DNA of 64,000 nt from Bacillus sp. EB01 (GCF_000613125.1 NZ_HG964497.1:4146372-4210371); one strand, 5' to 3'; positions 17,715 through 27,757 are shown, counted from the stretch's first letter. The notes: a model not told the origin generated them from the letters alone. Program-made: numbers and translations.

Positions 17715-18608
17715 TTATTCTGCAGGGAAAGGTTCTGGTTCTGGATCAATGCCGGTTTGCTCATCCCTATACCATTGGAAGAACACTTTTGCCAGCGCGA
17801 TTCCGTATACAATTTCTTGAATGACTTTCATCAATACACCGCCAAGCCGCTGGTCTTCGAGAAGCGACATCGAGCTGAACATTTGAGGCCCGCTTAAATC
17901 GAGTCCGGCAAGCAAGGTAGGTGAGACACATAATTCCAGAGCCTTCGCCCAGGCTCGCGGGTCTGAGAATGTTGCATAAAGCGGTGTGTTAGTAAAGATA
18001 ATCAGTGCACAAGCAGGTGTAATCAATATACCATTAGCAAAAATATAGCCCACTTTTCTTAAGCCAGAAAGGGTTTGGTATTCCTTTAGCGGAGCGACAA
18101 TTGGCCACCACATAAAAATCGCAAGAATAAAGAGCAAAGAAGTAATTCCCGCATGCATCCAAATTGATTGTTTTACTGTATCAAAAATAAGCGGGATATG
18201 ATAAAAAGAAAATGCTCCATTGAAAACAATTAATGCGATTAGTGGCTTGGTCACGACGGAAAACAACTTTCCAAAAACTGGAATCTTTAAGATAACTCTC
18301 CAAAGCCATTCCGGTATTCCAAAAATCAGAAGTGGCGGGACTACTAAATAAAGTGTTGCCATTTGGATCATATGGGCATAAAACGTAATATGGCCTAGTA
18401 AATCCAGCGGTGAACCCTTAATTACGTACAATAATGCCATGGCAGTAACAAAGAAACCTGCCTGGCCCATCCTTAAAGGCTCGCTTCCTTCAATTTTCCC
18501 TCTGAACTTTACGGTTATCAAAAAATAACCCGCGATTATTGCCAAAATAAATAGTAAGAAATACGGGCTCCAAAGCGCTTGAAAACCAAATATGTTTAAA
18601 CTAAGCAC
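17715..18608 (-). CDS. ctaG: cytochrome c oxidase assembly factor CtaG (caa3 type)
   Basis: The product (297 residues) is a polytopic membrane protein of the CtaG_caa3 family with about seven helices. Bacillus CtaG is required for formation of active cytochrome caa3, probably by acting on its copper centre. It is unrelated to the CtaG/Cox11 of proteobacteria. It follows ctaF after about 155 bases that contain a terminator-like hairpin, so its expression may be lower than that of the structural genes. Confidence 0.93.
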   Translation of the reverse strand: MLSLNIFGFQALWSPYFLLFILAIIAGYFLITVKFRGKIEGSEPLRMGQAGFFVTAMALLYVIKGSPLDLLGHITFYAHMIQMATLYLVVPPLLIFGIPEWLWRVILKIPVFGKLFSVVTKPLIALIVFNGAFSFYHIPLIFDTVKQSIWMHAGITSLLFILAIFMWWPIVAPLKEYQTLSGLRKVGYIFANGILITPACALIIFTNTPLYATFSDPRAWAKALELCVSPTLLAGLDLSGPQMFSSMSLLEDQRLGGVLMKVIQEIVYGIALAKVFFQWYRDEQTGIDPEPEPFPAE

Positions 18609-18689
18609 CGTCTTTCACCTCAATTTAATAGATTTCCCCTATATTATAGACCTGCAGGAATCTGTAAGCAAAGCACTTGCTATTGTTCT

Positions 18690-18732
18690 AAAAAGAAAAT
18701 CGGCTTGCGCCGATTTTCTTTTTTTATTTTGT
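18690..18732 (-). terminator. terminator or attenuator between ctaF and ctaG
   Basis: An 11-bp stem (AGAAAATCGGC with GCCGATTTTCT, loop TTGC) is flanked by T-rich sequence on both strands. It would end or reduce transcription leaving ctaF before ctaG. Confidence 0.8.
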
Positions 18733-18764
18733 TTTGAAATAAAACGGCGCTTCCGCTTTTCTTG

Positions 18765-19097
18765 TTACCACCAAACTATGGTTAGGAATGTCAGGATGGT
18801 AAGCAAGCCAACAGCTAGGCCTCCGTATAGGAACATAGCTGGCATTTCATGTCCTTTATGGTTCATATGCATGAAGTAGTAAAGCTGGAAGATTACCTGA
18901 ATAACCGCAAGGAGAACAATTAGCGGAACGGTAAACCAGGATGAAAATCCTACTCCAACAGCCCCAAATGCTATAAAGGTAAGAAATAGCATCATCGAGA
19001 ATGAGATAATTTGGTAACGCATTTCCTCTTTGCTTTTCTTCTTCCGATATTTAAGATCAATTTTGGGGTTCCCTGAGTTCACATTTTGATTAGCCAT
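18765..19097 (-). CDS. ctaF: cytochrome caa3 oxidase subunit IV
   Basis: This 110-residue protein has a charged N-terminus and three membrane helices, the layout of the subunit IVB of Bacillus caa3 oxidase. The YYFMHMNHKGHE segment in the middle loop is typical. It stabilises the complex and carries no redox centre. The gene begins four bases after ctaE and closes the ctaCDEF block. Confidence 0.92.
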   Translation of the reverse strand: MANQNVNSGNPKIDLKYRKKKSKEEMRYQIISFSMMLFLTFIAFGAVGVGFSSWFTVPLIVLLAVIQVIFQLYYFMHMNHKGHEMPAMFLYGGLAVGLLTILTFLTIVWW

Positions 19098-19101
19098 CAG
19101 T

Positions 19102-19731
19102 TTATCCCACCATTCCCATTAAGTAGACTACTGTAAAGATAAATACCCAAACTACGTCAATGAAGTGCCAGTAAAGGCTAGCCACATAAAACTTAGGAGC
19201 ATTGTACAGGCTTAGGCCCCTTTTCGCATTACGGATCATAAGCGATAGAATCCAGGCAAGGCCAAAGGCCACGTGTGCTCCGTGGAATCCGACAAGCGCA
19301 TAAAATGAAGATCCAAATGCAGAGCTTGTAAAGGTATGCTTATAAGCATGAACATAATGCTGGAATTCATAAATTTCCAGGACAAGGAATGCCGCACCAA
19401 GTGCAACTGTAACACCAAGCCAGATCATCATTTTTTTATGGTCAAAGTTTTTCATATGGTACATTGCATACACGCTTGTCAATGAGCTGGTCAAAAGCAG
19501 CATCGTCGCGACAAATGTAAGTGGCAAGTCGAATATATCCTGTGCCAGTTTATGGGAATCATCTGGAACTTTATCCTTCAGCGCCAAATAGGTTGCGAAC
19601 AGCGAAGCGAACAATACTGTCTCGCCGCCAAGGAATAGCCAGAAGCCTAAAAATTTATTTTTTCCTTCAAGGGTTGCTTTTTCGGGCGAAGAAGGCCATG
19701 TTTCGTACGTCATTTTTTCTTCAGCTTGCAT
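19102..19731 (-). CDS. ctaE: cytochrome caa3 oxidase subunit III
   Basis: The 209-residue product has the five helices of the short bacterial subunit III and the conserved GFHGAHV and WHFIDVVWVFIF segments. It carries no cofactor and supports the stability of subunit I. Its start overlaps the ctaD stop by one base, so translation is coupled. Confidence 0.95.
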   Translation of the reverse strand: MQAEEKMTYETWPSSPEKATLEGKNKFLGFWLFLGGETVLFASLFATYLALKDKVPDDSHKLAQDIFDLPLTFVATMLLLTSSLTSVYAMYHMKNFDHKKMMIWLGVTVALGAAFLVLEIYEFQHYVHAYKHTFTSSAFGSSFYALVGFHGAHVAFGLAWILSLMIRNAKRGLSLYNAPKFYVASLYWHFIDVVWVFIFTVVYLMGMVG

Positions 19732-21608
19732 TATGCCTTTACCCCCCTATCGTCCTCATCAACAAGATCTTCCTTATGAATATGGAATCCATGATCATCT
19801 TTAATAGAACGGAATAGCATGGAGCCAAATGTAATAAGGAGACCCAGAACTAGTACCGGGATTGCCCAGGCCTTTGGATCATCCCCTGACTGGTACATTG
19901 CACCAAATGCTGCAATGAACAAACCAAGTGAAATCACAAACGGTACAAATGATGAATTCGGCATATGGATATCACCGACTGGTTCTGCGGGCATCATGCC
20001 TTTTTTGCCTTCCATTTTTTCAAGCCATAGAGCATCCAACCCACGAACAAGCGGAGTCTGCTTAAAGTTGTAGAACAGTGGAGGTGAAGCAACAGCCCAC
20101 TCGAGTGTTCTGCCATCTCCCCATGGATCTGCGCCAACCCGAACATTCTTCACTTGTGTCATGATGATGTTATAAAGCAGTACAATAACGCCGGCGGCCA
20201 TCAAGAACGCCCCCACCGTACTCACTGCGTTTCCTGCGTCCAGCCCTTGTCCTGGCAAGAATTTGAAGATCCTTCTAGGCATGCCCCAAAGGCCAAGGAA
20301 GTGCTGGATGAAGAAGGTCAAATGGAAGCCGATTAAGAACAGCCAGAAAGTAATTTTGCCCAATGTTTCGTTAAGCATGGTTCCAAACATTTTTGGCCAC
20401 CATAAATGAGTACCAGCCAAAAGGGCTAATACGACACCACCAACGATAACATAGTGGAAGTGGGCAACAACGAAATAAGTATCATGGTATTGGTAGTCCT
20501 GTGCTGCAGACGCAAGCATGATACCAGTTACACCACCTGCAGTGAAGCTTGGGATAAATGCAACTGCATATAACATTGGTGTTGTAAATTTAATGCTTCC
20601 TCCCCACATCGTAAGGAGCCAGTTAAAGATTTTAATACCCGTTGGCACAGCAATTGCCATTGTTGCAACTGCGAAAATAGAGTTTGCAATCGGGCCGAGC
20701 CCTGTTGTGAACATATGGTGAGCCCAAACCATGAAGCCAAGGAAACCAATCAAGACAGTTGCAAAAACCATCGAGGAGTACCCGAATAGGCGCTTCCTTG
20801 AAAATATTGAGAAAATTTCAGAAAAGATACCGAACGCAGGAAGTATAAGGATATATACTTCAGGGTGTCCGAAAATCCAGAATAAATGTTCCCAAATGAC
20901 AGTGTTGCCCCCATTTGCAACATCAAAGAAGTTGGCGCCAAACAGCCGATCAAACATCATCAGCGTCAAACCTACCGTCAATGGAGGAAACGCAAACAGA
21001 ATAAGTGCTGAAGCTACGAATGTTGTCCATGTAAACAGCGGCATACGCATATAAGTCATGCCAGGTGCGCGCATATTAATGATTGTGACCAGGAAGTTAA
21101 TACCGGCAATTAGGGTACCTAAACCGGATATTTGGAGACCCAGCACATAAAAATCAATGCCATGCCCTTCACTGTAAATCGAAAGTGATGCATATGAAGT
21201 CCAGCCGGCATCAGGAGCGCCGCCCATGAACCAGGAAAGGTTCAGGAATACTCCTCCAAAGAAAAACAGCCAGAATCCAAGTGAATTCAAGAATGGAAAC
21301 GCAACATCGCGCGCTCCGATTTGCAATGGTACAACCGCATTCATAAAAGCAAACAATAAAGGCATTGCTGCAAGGAATATCATTGTTGTCCCATGCATTG
21401 TCAAAATTTCATTATATAACCCTGCACTGACAAAATCATTGTCCGGTACAGCTAGCTGAATGCGGATAACCATCGCTTCCAGCCCGCCGACGATAAAGAA
21501 AAATCCGCCAGCTATTAAATAAAGGATTGCAATTTTTTTATGGTCGACAGTCGTCAAATAGTCCCATAAGACTGCCCCGAAACCCCTTTTTTGAGCGTAG
21601 GTACTCAC
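19731..21608 (-). CDS. ctaD: cytochrome caa3 oxidase subunit I
   Basis: This is the catalytic subunit of the haem-copper oxidase (625 residues, about 14 helices), which reduces O2 and pumps protons. All metal ligands are visible: H72 and H385 for haem a, H383 for haem a3, and H248, H297 and H298 for CuB. Y252 of the GHPEVYI motif is placed to form the His-Tyr cross-link. The C-terminal extension beyond residue 530 is usual for caa3 enzymes. The gene lies 30 bases after ctaC and overlaps ctaE by one base. Confidence 0.97.
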   Translation of the reverse strand: MSTYAQKRGFGAVLWDYLTTVDHKKIAILYLIAGGFFFIVGGLEAMVIRIQLAVPDNDFVSAGLYNEILTMHGTTMIFLAAMPLLFAFMNAVVPLQIGARDVAFPFLNSLGFWLFFFGGVFLNLSWFMGGAPDAGWTSYASLSIYSEGHGIDFYVLGLQISGLGTLIAGINFLVTIINMRAPGMTYMRMPLFTWTTFVASALILFAFPPLTVGLTLMMFDRLFGANFFDVANGGNTVIWEHLFWIFGHPEVYILILPAFGIFSEIFSIFSRKRLFGYSSMVFATVLIGFLGFMVWAHHMFTTGLGPIANSIFAVATMAIAVPTGIKIFNWLLTMWGGSIKFTTPMLYAVAFIPSFTAGGVTGIMLASAAQDYQYHDTYFVVAHFHYVIVGGVVLALLAGTHLWWPKMFGTMLNETLGKITFWLFLIGFHLTFFIQHFLGLWGMPRRIFKFLPGQGLDAGNAVSTVGAFLMAAGVIVLLYNIIMTQVKNVRVGADPWGDGRTLEWAVASPPLFYNFKQTPLVRGLDALWLEKMEGKKGMMPAEPVGDIHMPNSSFVPFVISLGLFIAAFGAMYQSGDDPKAWAIPVLVLGLLITFGSMLFRSIKDDHGFHIHKEDLVDEDDRGVKA

Positions 21609-21638
21609 AGTTTTACCTCCCTTTCCACCATTCCCCGG

Positions 21639-22700
21639 TTATTCCTGAATTTTTAATCCCATCAAATATTCAGCAAGCTGATCGAGCTGCTTTTCATCTA
21701 ACTTGCCATATTGGCCAGTCATTTTATTGCCCGGCTTATACTTCTCAGGGTTTTTGATCCAGTTTTTCAAGTTTTCTTTATCGTGTGGCAGAATACCGGC
21801 CACAAGCTCCCGGTCACCAAAGTTAGTCAGGTTAGGCCCCATCCTAGCTGCTTCAGGTGTTGTGTTTGCTGGAGTGACAGCATGGCAGCTCAGGCAGCTT
21901 TGATTGAAAATTTCCTGGCCAGCCTGTGCATCAGCAGTAGTTGCCGCAGCAGGTTCCTTTACATCCTGCATTGCAGTCACCCAACTATCGAACTCATTGC
22001 GTGAAACTGCTTTTACTTTGAAATCCATTAAAGCATGTGATGGTCCGCATAATTCTGCACACTTACCATAGAAGAGGTTTCCAGCTTCATTGGCTTTCTG
22101 CGAGTCAAATTCCAGCCAAAATTTATTCAATGTGTCCGTGTTTGTATCCATCTTCCCCCCAACTGCTGGAATCCAGAAGGAATGTTTAACGTCGGAAGCC
22201 TTAAGGTTAAAGTAAACCTTTTCATCTGTCGGCACGACAAGATCCTGGCTCGTAACGATTTTCTGGTTAGGATATTCAAATTCCCACCAGTATAAATTCG
22301 CACGTACATTGATAACGAGCGCATCCGAATTTTTCTTTTCCGCTTCGGAAACATCAGCAAGCTTGAAAGTAGCTGATACAGTAGGGACAGCCAAAATTAA
22401 TAACAATAAGATTGGGATAACAGTCCAAACGATTTCAAGTGTGTGATTTCCTTCAACTTGTTTCGGAATTTCATTTTCACTTTTACGGCGGAATTTAAGC
22501 AACACTAGAACGAACAGTACTGTCACAACAAGGATAACTCCTACCATGATACCGGTACTGAGCTTCATTAATCCGTATTGCATTTCCGCAACTTCTCCCG
22601 CAGGCTGCAGTGTGGACAGGAATGGCTTTCCACAGCCCGATAGGAATAGCGCCAACATTGAAAAAATTGATACCAAGCGCCAATTCGCAAGCCTTTTCAT
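21639..22700 (-). CDS. ctaC: cytochrome caa3 oxidase subunit II with fused cytochrome c domain
   Basis: The 353-residue lipoprotein has a lipobox LSGC (C23), two membrane helices (about 45-68 and 90-112), a CuA cupredoxin domain with ligands H173, C214, C218, H222 and M225, and a C-terminal cytochrome c domain with CLSCH (C269, C272, H273) and a probable axial M327. The fused cytochrome shows that the enzyme oxidises cytochrome c (caa3), not quinol (aa3). It is the first structural gene of the ctaCDEF block and follows ctaB. Confidence 0.97.
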   Translation of the reverse strand: MKRLANWRLVSIFSMLALFLSGCGKPFLSTLQPAGEVAEMQYGLMKLSTGIMVGVILVVTVLFVLVLLKFRRKSENEIPKQVEGNHTLEIVWTVIPILLLLILAVPTVSATFKLADVSEAEKKNSDALVINVRANLYWWEFEYPNQKIVTSQDLVVPTDEKVYFNLKASDVKHSFWIPAVGGKMDTNTDTLNKFWLEFDSQKANEAGNLFYGKCAELCGPSHALMDFKVKAVSRNEFDSWVTAMQDVKEPAAATTADAQAGQEIFNQSCLSCHAVTPANTTPEAARMGPNLTNFGDRELVAGILPHDKENLKNWIKNPEKYKPGNKMTGQYGKLDEKQLDQLAEYLMGLKIQE

Positions 22701-22781
22701 AGATTAATCAAACCCCTCTTTCGTATTAAGTTTGTTGACAGGGCGCTTCACCCCGCAGCAGGGAAGCACCCCGTAGCGAAA

Positions 22782-23702
22782 CTAAATGACTGTTACAATG
22801 ACCATCGCTGTAAATATGATTGTCACGTATTGCAGCGAGTACACAAACATAAGCTTCGCCCATTTGATATCATCTTTCATCATATATCCATAAATCCCCA
22901 ATGCTAACCAGCCAATATTAAGCAAGGTGGCCAGCACTAGAAACGGGATTCCAAGGGAAGTCAGGAAAAGTGGTATTGGAAGCAGTGCAGCAACCCAAAG
23001 GACTATATGGAGCTTAGTAGTTCCAAATCCTTTTACAACCGGTAGCATCGGAATGCCTGCTGCCCTGTATTCTTCCACCCTTCTCATTGCAAGAGCATAA
23101 AAATGCGGCGGCTGCCAGATAAACATAAGTGCAAACAGCGCCCATGCAACCGGGTCCAGATTACTGTCAATAGCAGCCCAGCCAATCAGTGGCGGTACTG
23201 CGCCGGATACACTTCCTACAATCGTGTTCGAAACAAACTGTCGCTTTGACCACATCGTATAAAGGACGACATAACTAAAAACCCCAACGATGCCGATGAC
23301 TGCAGCAGTAACTGTTGTAAACAGCAACGAGATGGTCCCAAGTGTAATAAGCGCTATTCCCAGCCATAAGACTTTCATGGGCTGTACGGTTCCGTTAACT
23401 GTAGGCCGGCTTTTTGTCCGTTCCATTAAAGGATCAATGTCCCGGTCATAAAAATTATTGATTGCACACGATCCCGCTATAATAAGGGATGATCCTGCAA
23501 GTGTGAAAAAAACTATATCAAGGTTTTCCAGGAAATGCATGCCCGAAAATTCCAGTGCAAGCCATAACCCAGTAAACGTTGTTATCATATTTGAATTTAC
23601 AATTCCAATTTTAATTAAGGCCAGAAAATCTTTAAATACCAATGACCTATCAAGGCTGCTTTGATTAATCGAAGCCTCACTGTATGCCTTCGGATTGGAC
23701 AT
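22782..23702 (-). CDS. ctaB: protohaem IX farnesyltransferase (haem O synthase)
   Basis: CtaB (306 residues, about nine membrane helices) adds a farnesyl group to haem B to make haem O. The UbiA-family Asp-rich motif [19 protein letters not shown] is present near residues 81-99. The ATG follows GGAGGAAG. It is divergent from ctaA across a 607-base gap and precedes ctaC by 81 bases, the standard Bacillus arrangement, so ctaB-ctaG may share the ctaB promoter. Confidence 0.96.
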   Translation of the reverse strand: MSNPKAYSEASINQSSLDRSLVFKDFLALIKIGIVNSNMITTFTGLWLALEFSGMHFLENLDIVFFTLAGSSLIIAGSCAINNFYDRDIDPLMERTKSRPTVNGTVQPMKVLWLGIALITLGTISLLFTTVTAAVIGIVGVFSYVVLYTMWSKRQFVSNTIVGSVSGAVPPLIGWAAIDSNLDPVAWALFALMFIWQPPHFYALAMRRVEEYRAAGIPMLPVVKGFGTTKLHIVLWVAALLPIPLFLTSLGIPFLVLATLLNIGWLALGIYGYMMKDDIKWAKLMFVYSLQYVTIIFTAMVIVTVI

Positions 23703-24309
23703 TCTTCTTCCTCCTTCATGCCTGCATAAAAAGCAAAGCCCCTATTTGTTTTCCTTCTATAGTAAAAAGGTTAATTACAAAAATATAAATATTTAAATAC
23801 GCTTTCTCTGTATATTAAATCACACTTAAAGGCTTTTTTGTGAACTTTTTTTGAATTTAATATAACTATTTTTCATATAGTCATTGCATCATTCCGCATT
23901 TTTTATTTTCGGAGCATAATAAATAAGATAATGGAAAAGTGCCTGTTTTGAGCCTTTTTATAGTTCAGCTTTTTATCAAGTGATGTTTTTTGGAGGCGTC
24001 CGCCCTTTAAAAGGCTGTAAACAACAATAGTGTTTTATAATAGTAAAATAATGGTGTGTTGAAAAAAGATATTATTGAAAGAAAATTCGCACTTTACTTT
24101 ACTATATTGAATTTACTGCTTGCCCTTCAACTTTTATGCTTTCATTTAAGTAGATCGGATGGTAAAAGGTATCCGGATTTTCTTTCGACATTTATTCTGT
24201 TCTTTTTTTGTTTCCTCAGCTATTATGTATAGGGGGTACATCCCCACTCATTATACTTACTGTTTTATTTTATGACAAATTTTTGAACTATTTTAAGAAG
24301 GTGAAAGAT
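23703..24309. other. long divergent ctaB/ctaA intergenic region
   Basis: This AT-rich 607-base gap holds no credible gene. It must contain the divergent promoters for ctaA and ctaB. Two ResD-like boxes lie at 23837-23856. From about 23990 to 24170 there are TATAAT-like stretches compatible with a ctaA promoter, but I cannot place one securely. Confidence 0.5.
23837..23856 (+). promoter_or_regulatory. tandem ResD-like boxes upstream of ctaB
   Basis: TTTGTGAAC (23837-23845) and TTTTTGAAT (23848-23856) each match eight of nine positions of the ResD consensus TTTGTGAAT as I recall it, in direct tandem. They lie about 135 bases upstream of ctaB. ResD activates cta genes in B. subtilis when oxygen is limiting. 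AT-rich sequence makes chance matches likely, so this is tentative. Confidence 0.35.
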
Positions 24310-25278
24310 TTGAAGCGTTCGTTGAAGTGGTTTTCGGTGGCTACAACTATCGGGATGATCTTTATCCTGCTTGGCGGAGCATTGGTAACCAAAACAGATT
24401 CCGGTATGGGCTGTGGAAGGTCGTGGCCGCTTTGCAACGGGGAAATCGTTCCAGGTGATATCACACCGGAGTTAGTCATCGAACTTGCCCACCGTGTCGT
24501 ATCGGGTGTGGTCGGTTTAATGGTATTAATTCTCTCTATTTGGACTTGGCGTGCGATAGGCCATATTAGGGAAACAAAGTTCCTGTCCGCTCTGTCGTTT
24601 GCTTTTCTCGTCCTGCAAGGGTTGATTGGTGCTGCCGCTGTTTTATGGGGACAATCGGATTTTGTTTTGGCTCTCCATTTCGGGATATCGTTGATTTCAT
24701 TCGCGGCTGTTTTCCTTTTAACCTTACTTATATTTGAAATTGATAAGAAGTTTGACGCAGAAAGAGTAATAATCGATACAAGAATGGCATTCCATATTAT
24801 TGGCATCTCTGTTTACAGCTATATTGTCATATATACCGGCGCCCTGGTAAGGCATATGAACGCAAGTCTTGTGTGTCCTTCCTGGCCGCTTTGCTCAAAC
24901 GGTGTTTTCTCTCTTCCTGACAATATTTACGAGTGGGTCCAAATGGGGCACAGAGCAGCAGCAGGATTGATATTTTTATGGGTAGCGTATATAACCTGGC
25001 TAACGATAAAGCAATATAAATCGGAACGGGTCCTATATTGGGGCTGGATAATTTGCCTAATTCTAGTTTCATTACAGGTCATTGCTGGGGCAATGATTAT
25101 ATTCACAAGGTTAAATCTCTATATCGCCCTGTCACATGCTTTCTTTATTACTTGCCTCTTCGGTGTTTTCAGTTATTTACTGCTGCTAGTATACAGAAGT
25201 AAGCAAAACCAGCGGCAAGTTAATGATACTTTCCAACTCCTTCAGCCAGATGGGGATATGAATACCATTAAATCGTAA
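24310..25278 (+). CDS. ctaA: haem A synthase
   Basis: CtaA (322 residues, eight helices) oxidises the C8 methyl of haem O to give haem A for the caa3 oxidase. The first external loop has the cysteine pair C35 and C42 in CGRSWPLC, followed by the haem-ligand H61 in ELAHR. A second Cys pair (CPSWPLC) and the MGHRAAAG histidine occur in the C-terminal half. The start is a TTG six bases after AAGGTG and matches the family N-terminus; the frame is open upstream, but that part does not look coding. Confidence 0.95.
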   Translation: MKRSLKWFSVATTIGMIFILLGGALVTKTDSGMGCGRSWPLCNGEIVPGDITPELVIELAHRVVSGVVGLMVLILSIWTWRAIGHIRETKFLSALSFAFLVLQGLIGAAAVLWGQSDFVLALHFGISLISFAAVFLLTLLIFEIDKKFDAERVIIDTRMAFHIIGISVYSYIVIYTGALVRHMNASLVCPSWPLCSNGVFSLPDNIYEWVQMGHRAAAGLIFLWVAYITWLTIKQYKSERVLYWGWIICLILVSLQVIAGAMIIFTRLNLYIALSHAFFITCLFGVFSYLLLLVYRSKQNQRQVNDTFQLLQPDGDMNTIKS

Positions 25279-25284
25279 AGAACA

Positions 25285-25327
25285 AAAAGCCTCGCAGCAA
25301 TATATAACGCTGCGAGGCTTTTTTTGA
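25285..25327. terminator. bidirectional terminator between ctaA and ftsW
   Basis: A 12-bp stem, AAGCCTCGCAGC with GCTGCGAGGCTT, has an A-rich left arm and a T7 right arm. Only 80 bases separate the two stop codons, leaving no room for pycA. Confidence 0.92.
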
Positions 25328-25358
25328 ACATCCAGCTCCATAAGGGACGCTTTTGCGT

Positions 25359-26576
25359 TTAAAGTGATCTTCCTGTCCTGGCTTTGTATACCTTCTGCCG
25401 GACTGGCTGTTTTTCAGGTACAGGCTTAACGTTTCCTTTTTTAGAATTGGTTTCTAGTCTCGTATACATGGACACATTCACTAATATCCCAGCAGACATA
25501 GCTAATTGCATAATCGAGGAACCTCCATAGCTGACAAATGGAAGCGGAACCCCGGTAAGGGGAATGACTCCTGAAACACCTGCAAGATTAATGATTGACT
25601 GTATGCCTATCATACTCGAAATTCCGATTGCCAGAAGGCTGCCAAACGGATCCTTGCATCTCATCGCAATTCGGTATCCTTTTAAGACAATGAAACATAG
25701 GGATAGTACAACAAATGCAACACCGAGCAGCCCCAGCTCTTCGGCCACGACAGCAATAATAAAGTCTGTGTGGGATTCTGGAAGATACCCCAGCTTCTGT
25801 ACACCTTGTCCTAATCCCATGCCTGTAATCCCTCCCGAACCTATTGCAATCAAGGAGTTCGATAAATGGAAGCCTTCATCCTTCACATCCTCAAAAGGAT
25901 CCTCAAGAACGGATAATCGGCTAAGCCGCTCCTCAGAGAAAATCCAGTCCTGAAAGCCAAGCGCGAATATCGTTAATACTGCTGCACCTATCGCAACAAG
26001 CTTCATAATATTTTTTATATTCATTCCTGACGAAAGAATGATGAGAATCGCAATTGCGATTACAATCGCAGCTGTTCCAAAATCGGGTTGCATGATAATC
26101 AGCCCTGAAATAATAATCAAATACGCAAGAGGAGGAACTACGCCTTTATTAAAATTATTTATATAGCTTTGTTTTTTGGCATATACAGCTGAGAGGTAAA
26201 TAATTACGCTGATCTTCGCAAATTCTGCTGGCTGGATACTAAAAAACCCCAAGTCAAACCAACTTTGCGCATTTCCAGCTACCTTGCCAATTACGAGTAC
26301 AGCACCTAGTGCGCCAAAAGAAATCAGGACAATCATAATCAGCCAAGCTGTTTTTTTCAGAAGCCTATAAGGAAATGCATAGGCAAACACTAAAAATATG
26401 GCGGCTGACCCAAGTAAAGCCATTTTCTGCTTTTGGTAAAAGAAGTCGTGCTCATAACCGTACCGATTGAGCGCAGCTCCCATACTGGCACTATAAACCA
26501 TCACTAACCCAAAAATGGAAAGTACAATGATTGCCAGAATTAACGTATAATCATAGGATTTAAGTTTATTTTTCAT
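25359..26576 (-). CDS. ftsW: FtsW/RodA/SpoVE family peptidoglycan polymerase, FtsW by position
   Basis: The product (405 residues from the chosen ATG) is a SEDS-family glycosyltransferase with ten helices. Conserved stretches include VYSAS near the first helix, AEFAKI in mid-protein and a C-terminal GGSS segment. SEDS proteins polymerise lipid II with a class B PBP partner; FtsW serves the division septum. The family alone cannot separate FtsW, RodA and SpoVE, but adjacency to ylaN and ctaA is the ftsW position in Bacillus. The second of two adjacent ATG codons has the better spacing to AAGGG. Confidence 0.9.
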   Translation of the reverse strand: MKNKLKSYDYTLILAIIVLSIFGLVMVYSASMGAALNRYGYEHDFFYQKQKMALLGSAAIFLVFAYAFPYRLLKKTAWLIMIVLISFGALGAVLVIGKVAGNAQSWFDLGFFSIQPAEFAKISVIIYLSAVYAKKQSYINNFNKGVVPPLAYLIIISGLIIMQPDFGTAAIVIAIAILIILSSGMNIKNIMKLVAIGAAVLTIFALGFQDWIFSEERLSRLSVLEDPFEDVKDEGFHLSNSLIAIGSGGITGMGLGQGVQKLGYLPESHTDFIIAVVAEELGLLGVAFVVLSLCFIVLKGYRIAMRCKDPFGSLLAIGISSMIGIQSIINLAGVSGVIPLTGVPLPFVSYGGSSIMQLAMSAGILVNVSMYTRLETNSKKGNVKPVPEKQPVRQKVYKARTGRSL

Positions 26577-26734
26577 CATTACCCTTCCCACTATCATTAT
26601 GAATAGGTCTATTATAAATGAAAAAGGGACAATTTAGTTGAAGAAAATACGATTTCGATAAATTGAAATGAAACTGTAACTCTTATTCATAAAAAAGTTA
26701 CCCTAGCCGCGATATACAGAATTTTCGTTCCTAA

Positions 26735-26767
26735 TATAAAAACCCAAACAACTCGTGTTTGGGTTGG
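26735..26767 (-). terminator. terminator of ylaN
   Basis: A 10-bp stem, AACCCAAACA with TGTTTGGGTT (loop ACTCG), is followed on the minus strand by TTTTATATT just past the ylaN stop. Confidence 0.88.
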
Positions 26768-26771
26768 CAGA

Positions 26772-27056
26772 TCATTTTCTTAAAGATGCTTCGTGAAGGG
26801 CTGACAGCTCCCTTTCCAACTTTTCCAGGATGTCTTTCCCATCCCTCTCATCTATAAGACCAAGTCTTATGGCAAAATCTATTTCCCTGGATAGGCCAAA
26901 CATCTGCGTGTCCAATACCTCTTCATAAAGAGGACACTGGGGCATCGTTAAGTTATCCATTTGGACTTTAATTAATTTTAATATTTTTTCAGCATCAGCC
27001 TGCAACAAGGCCTGCGCTTTTTCCTGATGATTAATGATCATTTCGGATGCCAACAT
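26772..27056 (-). CDS. ylaN: YlaN family protein, iron homeostasis
   Basis: This 94-residue helical protein matches YlaN throughout, including the [21 protein letters not shown] segment. YlaN is essential in B. subtilis unless iron is supplied, and work in Firmicutes indicates that it binds Fe(II) and modulates Fur. It lies between ylaL and ftsW as in B. subtilis and is a single-gene unit with its own terminator. Confidence 0.93.
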   Translation of the reverse strand: MLASEMIINHQEKAQALLQADAEKILKLIKVQMDNLTMPQCPLYEEVLDTQMFGLSREIDFAIRLGLIDERDGKDILEKLERELSALHEASLRK

Positions 27057-27225
27057 CTATCCCCCCGTTTCCGAGCGATTACCCAACTATCTTTAAATTT
27101 TACCGTCCTTATGGAAAAATTGCAAGAACAATCAGGATTTGGAGATAATCCTTAGTGCTATTCACTATGACTTTTTTTCCAAAAGCGGTATACTCTAGAT
27201 GCAGAGAACGGATGGAGGAATACAT

Positions 27226-27723
27226 ATGGCGGAAATCATTCAAGTCACAGGGAACGTTAATTTCCCTATTACTATTGACCCGAGTGTTTGGATATTCGAT
27301 GAACGAAAAATTGATTTGGATACATATTTTGACCGTTCAAAAGAGGTAGCAGATGAAGCTGAAAAGTATAAGCAGTCTGTCTCCAAACAATGGGATAAAG
27401 AATTAACAGAAGGAGCTCAGCCTCCGGAACAGATTCAACCAAAGAAAAAGCTGAAGAAAATGGAAATCCTTGAAGGCAGCTTTGGGATGGAACTTGCTCC
27501 CTTCATTAAAAATACCGAACCTCGGGAGGGTGCCCATTCCTTAACCATTACTGCCTCCAACCAGGAATATACCTTTCCGCTGGAAGAAGCACATACCCTT
27601 ATTGCTGCCTTTTCGAAAAAAGGCAAACCACTCCGTGAAGATGGGCCTATCCATATTTATAAGGGAGACGGTTCCAACCGGGACAACCCTTTGACAAATG
27701 TAACCGCGTTTAAAATTATCTGA
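27226..27723 (+). CDS. ylaL: YlaL-like protein
   Basis: This 165-residue soluble protein is in the position of ylaL (between ylaK and ylaN), and its N-terminus (VTGNVNFPITIDPSVWIFDERKIDL) fits my recollection of that family. It has a charged linker near residues 55-75 and a beta-rich C-terminal half. Homologues are sometimes named peptidyl-prolyl isomerases, but I see no motif that supports this. The ATG at 27226 follows GGAGGA. The function is unknown. Confidence 0.8.
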   Translation: MAEIIQVTGNVNFPITIDPSVWIFDERKIDLDTYFDRSKEVADEAEKYKQSVSKQWDKELTEGAQPPEQIQPKKKLKKMEILEGSFGMELAPFIKNTEPREGAHSLTITASNQEYTFPLEEAHTLIAAFSKKGKPLREDGPIHIYKGDGSNRDNPLTNVTAFKII

Positions 27724-27726
27724 ACA

Positions 27727-27757
27727 AGAAGGCAGCCAGCAGCTGCCTTCTTTTTAA
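27727..27757 (+). terminator. terminator of ylaL
   Basis: A stem pairing AAGGCAGC with GCTGCCTT is followed by TCTTTTT, directly after the ylaL stop codon. Confidence 0.85.
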
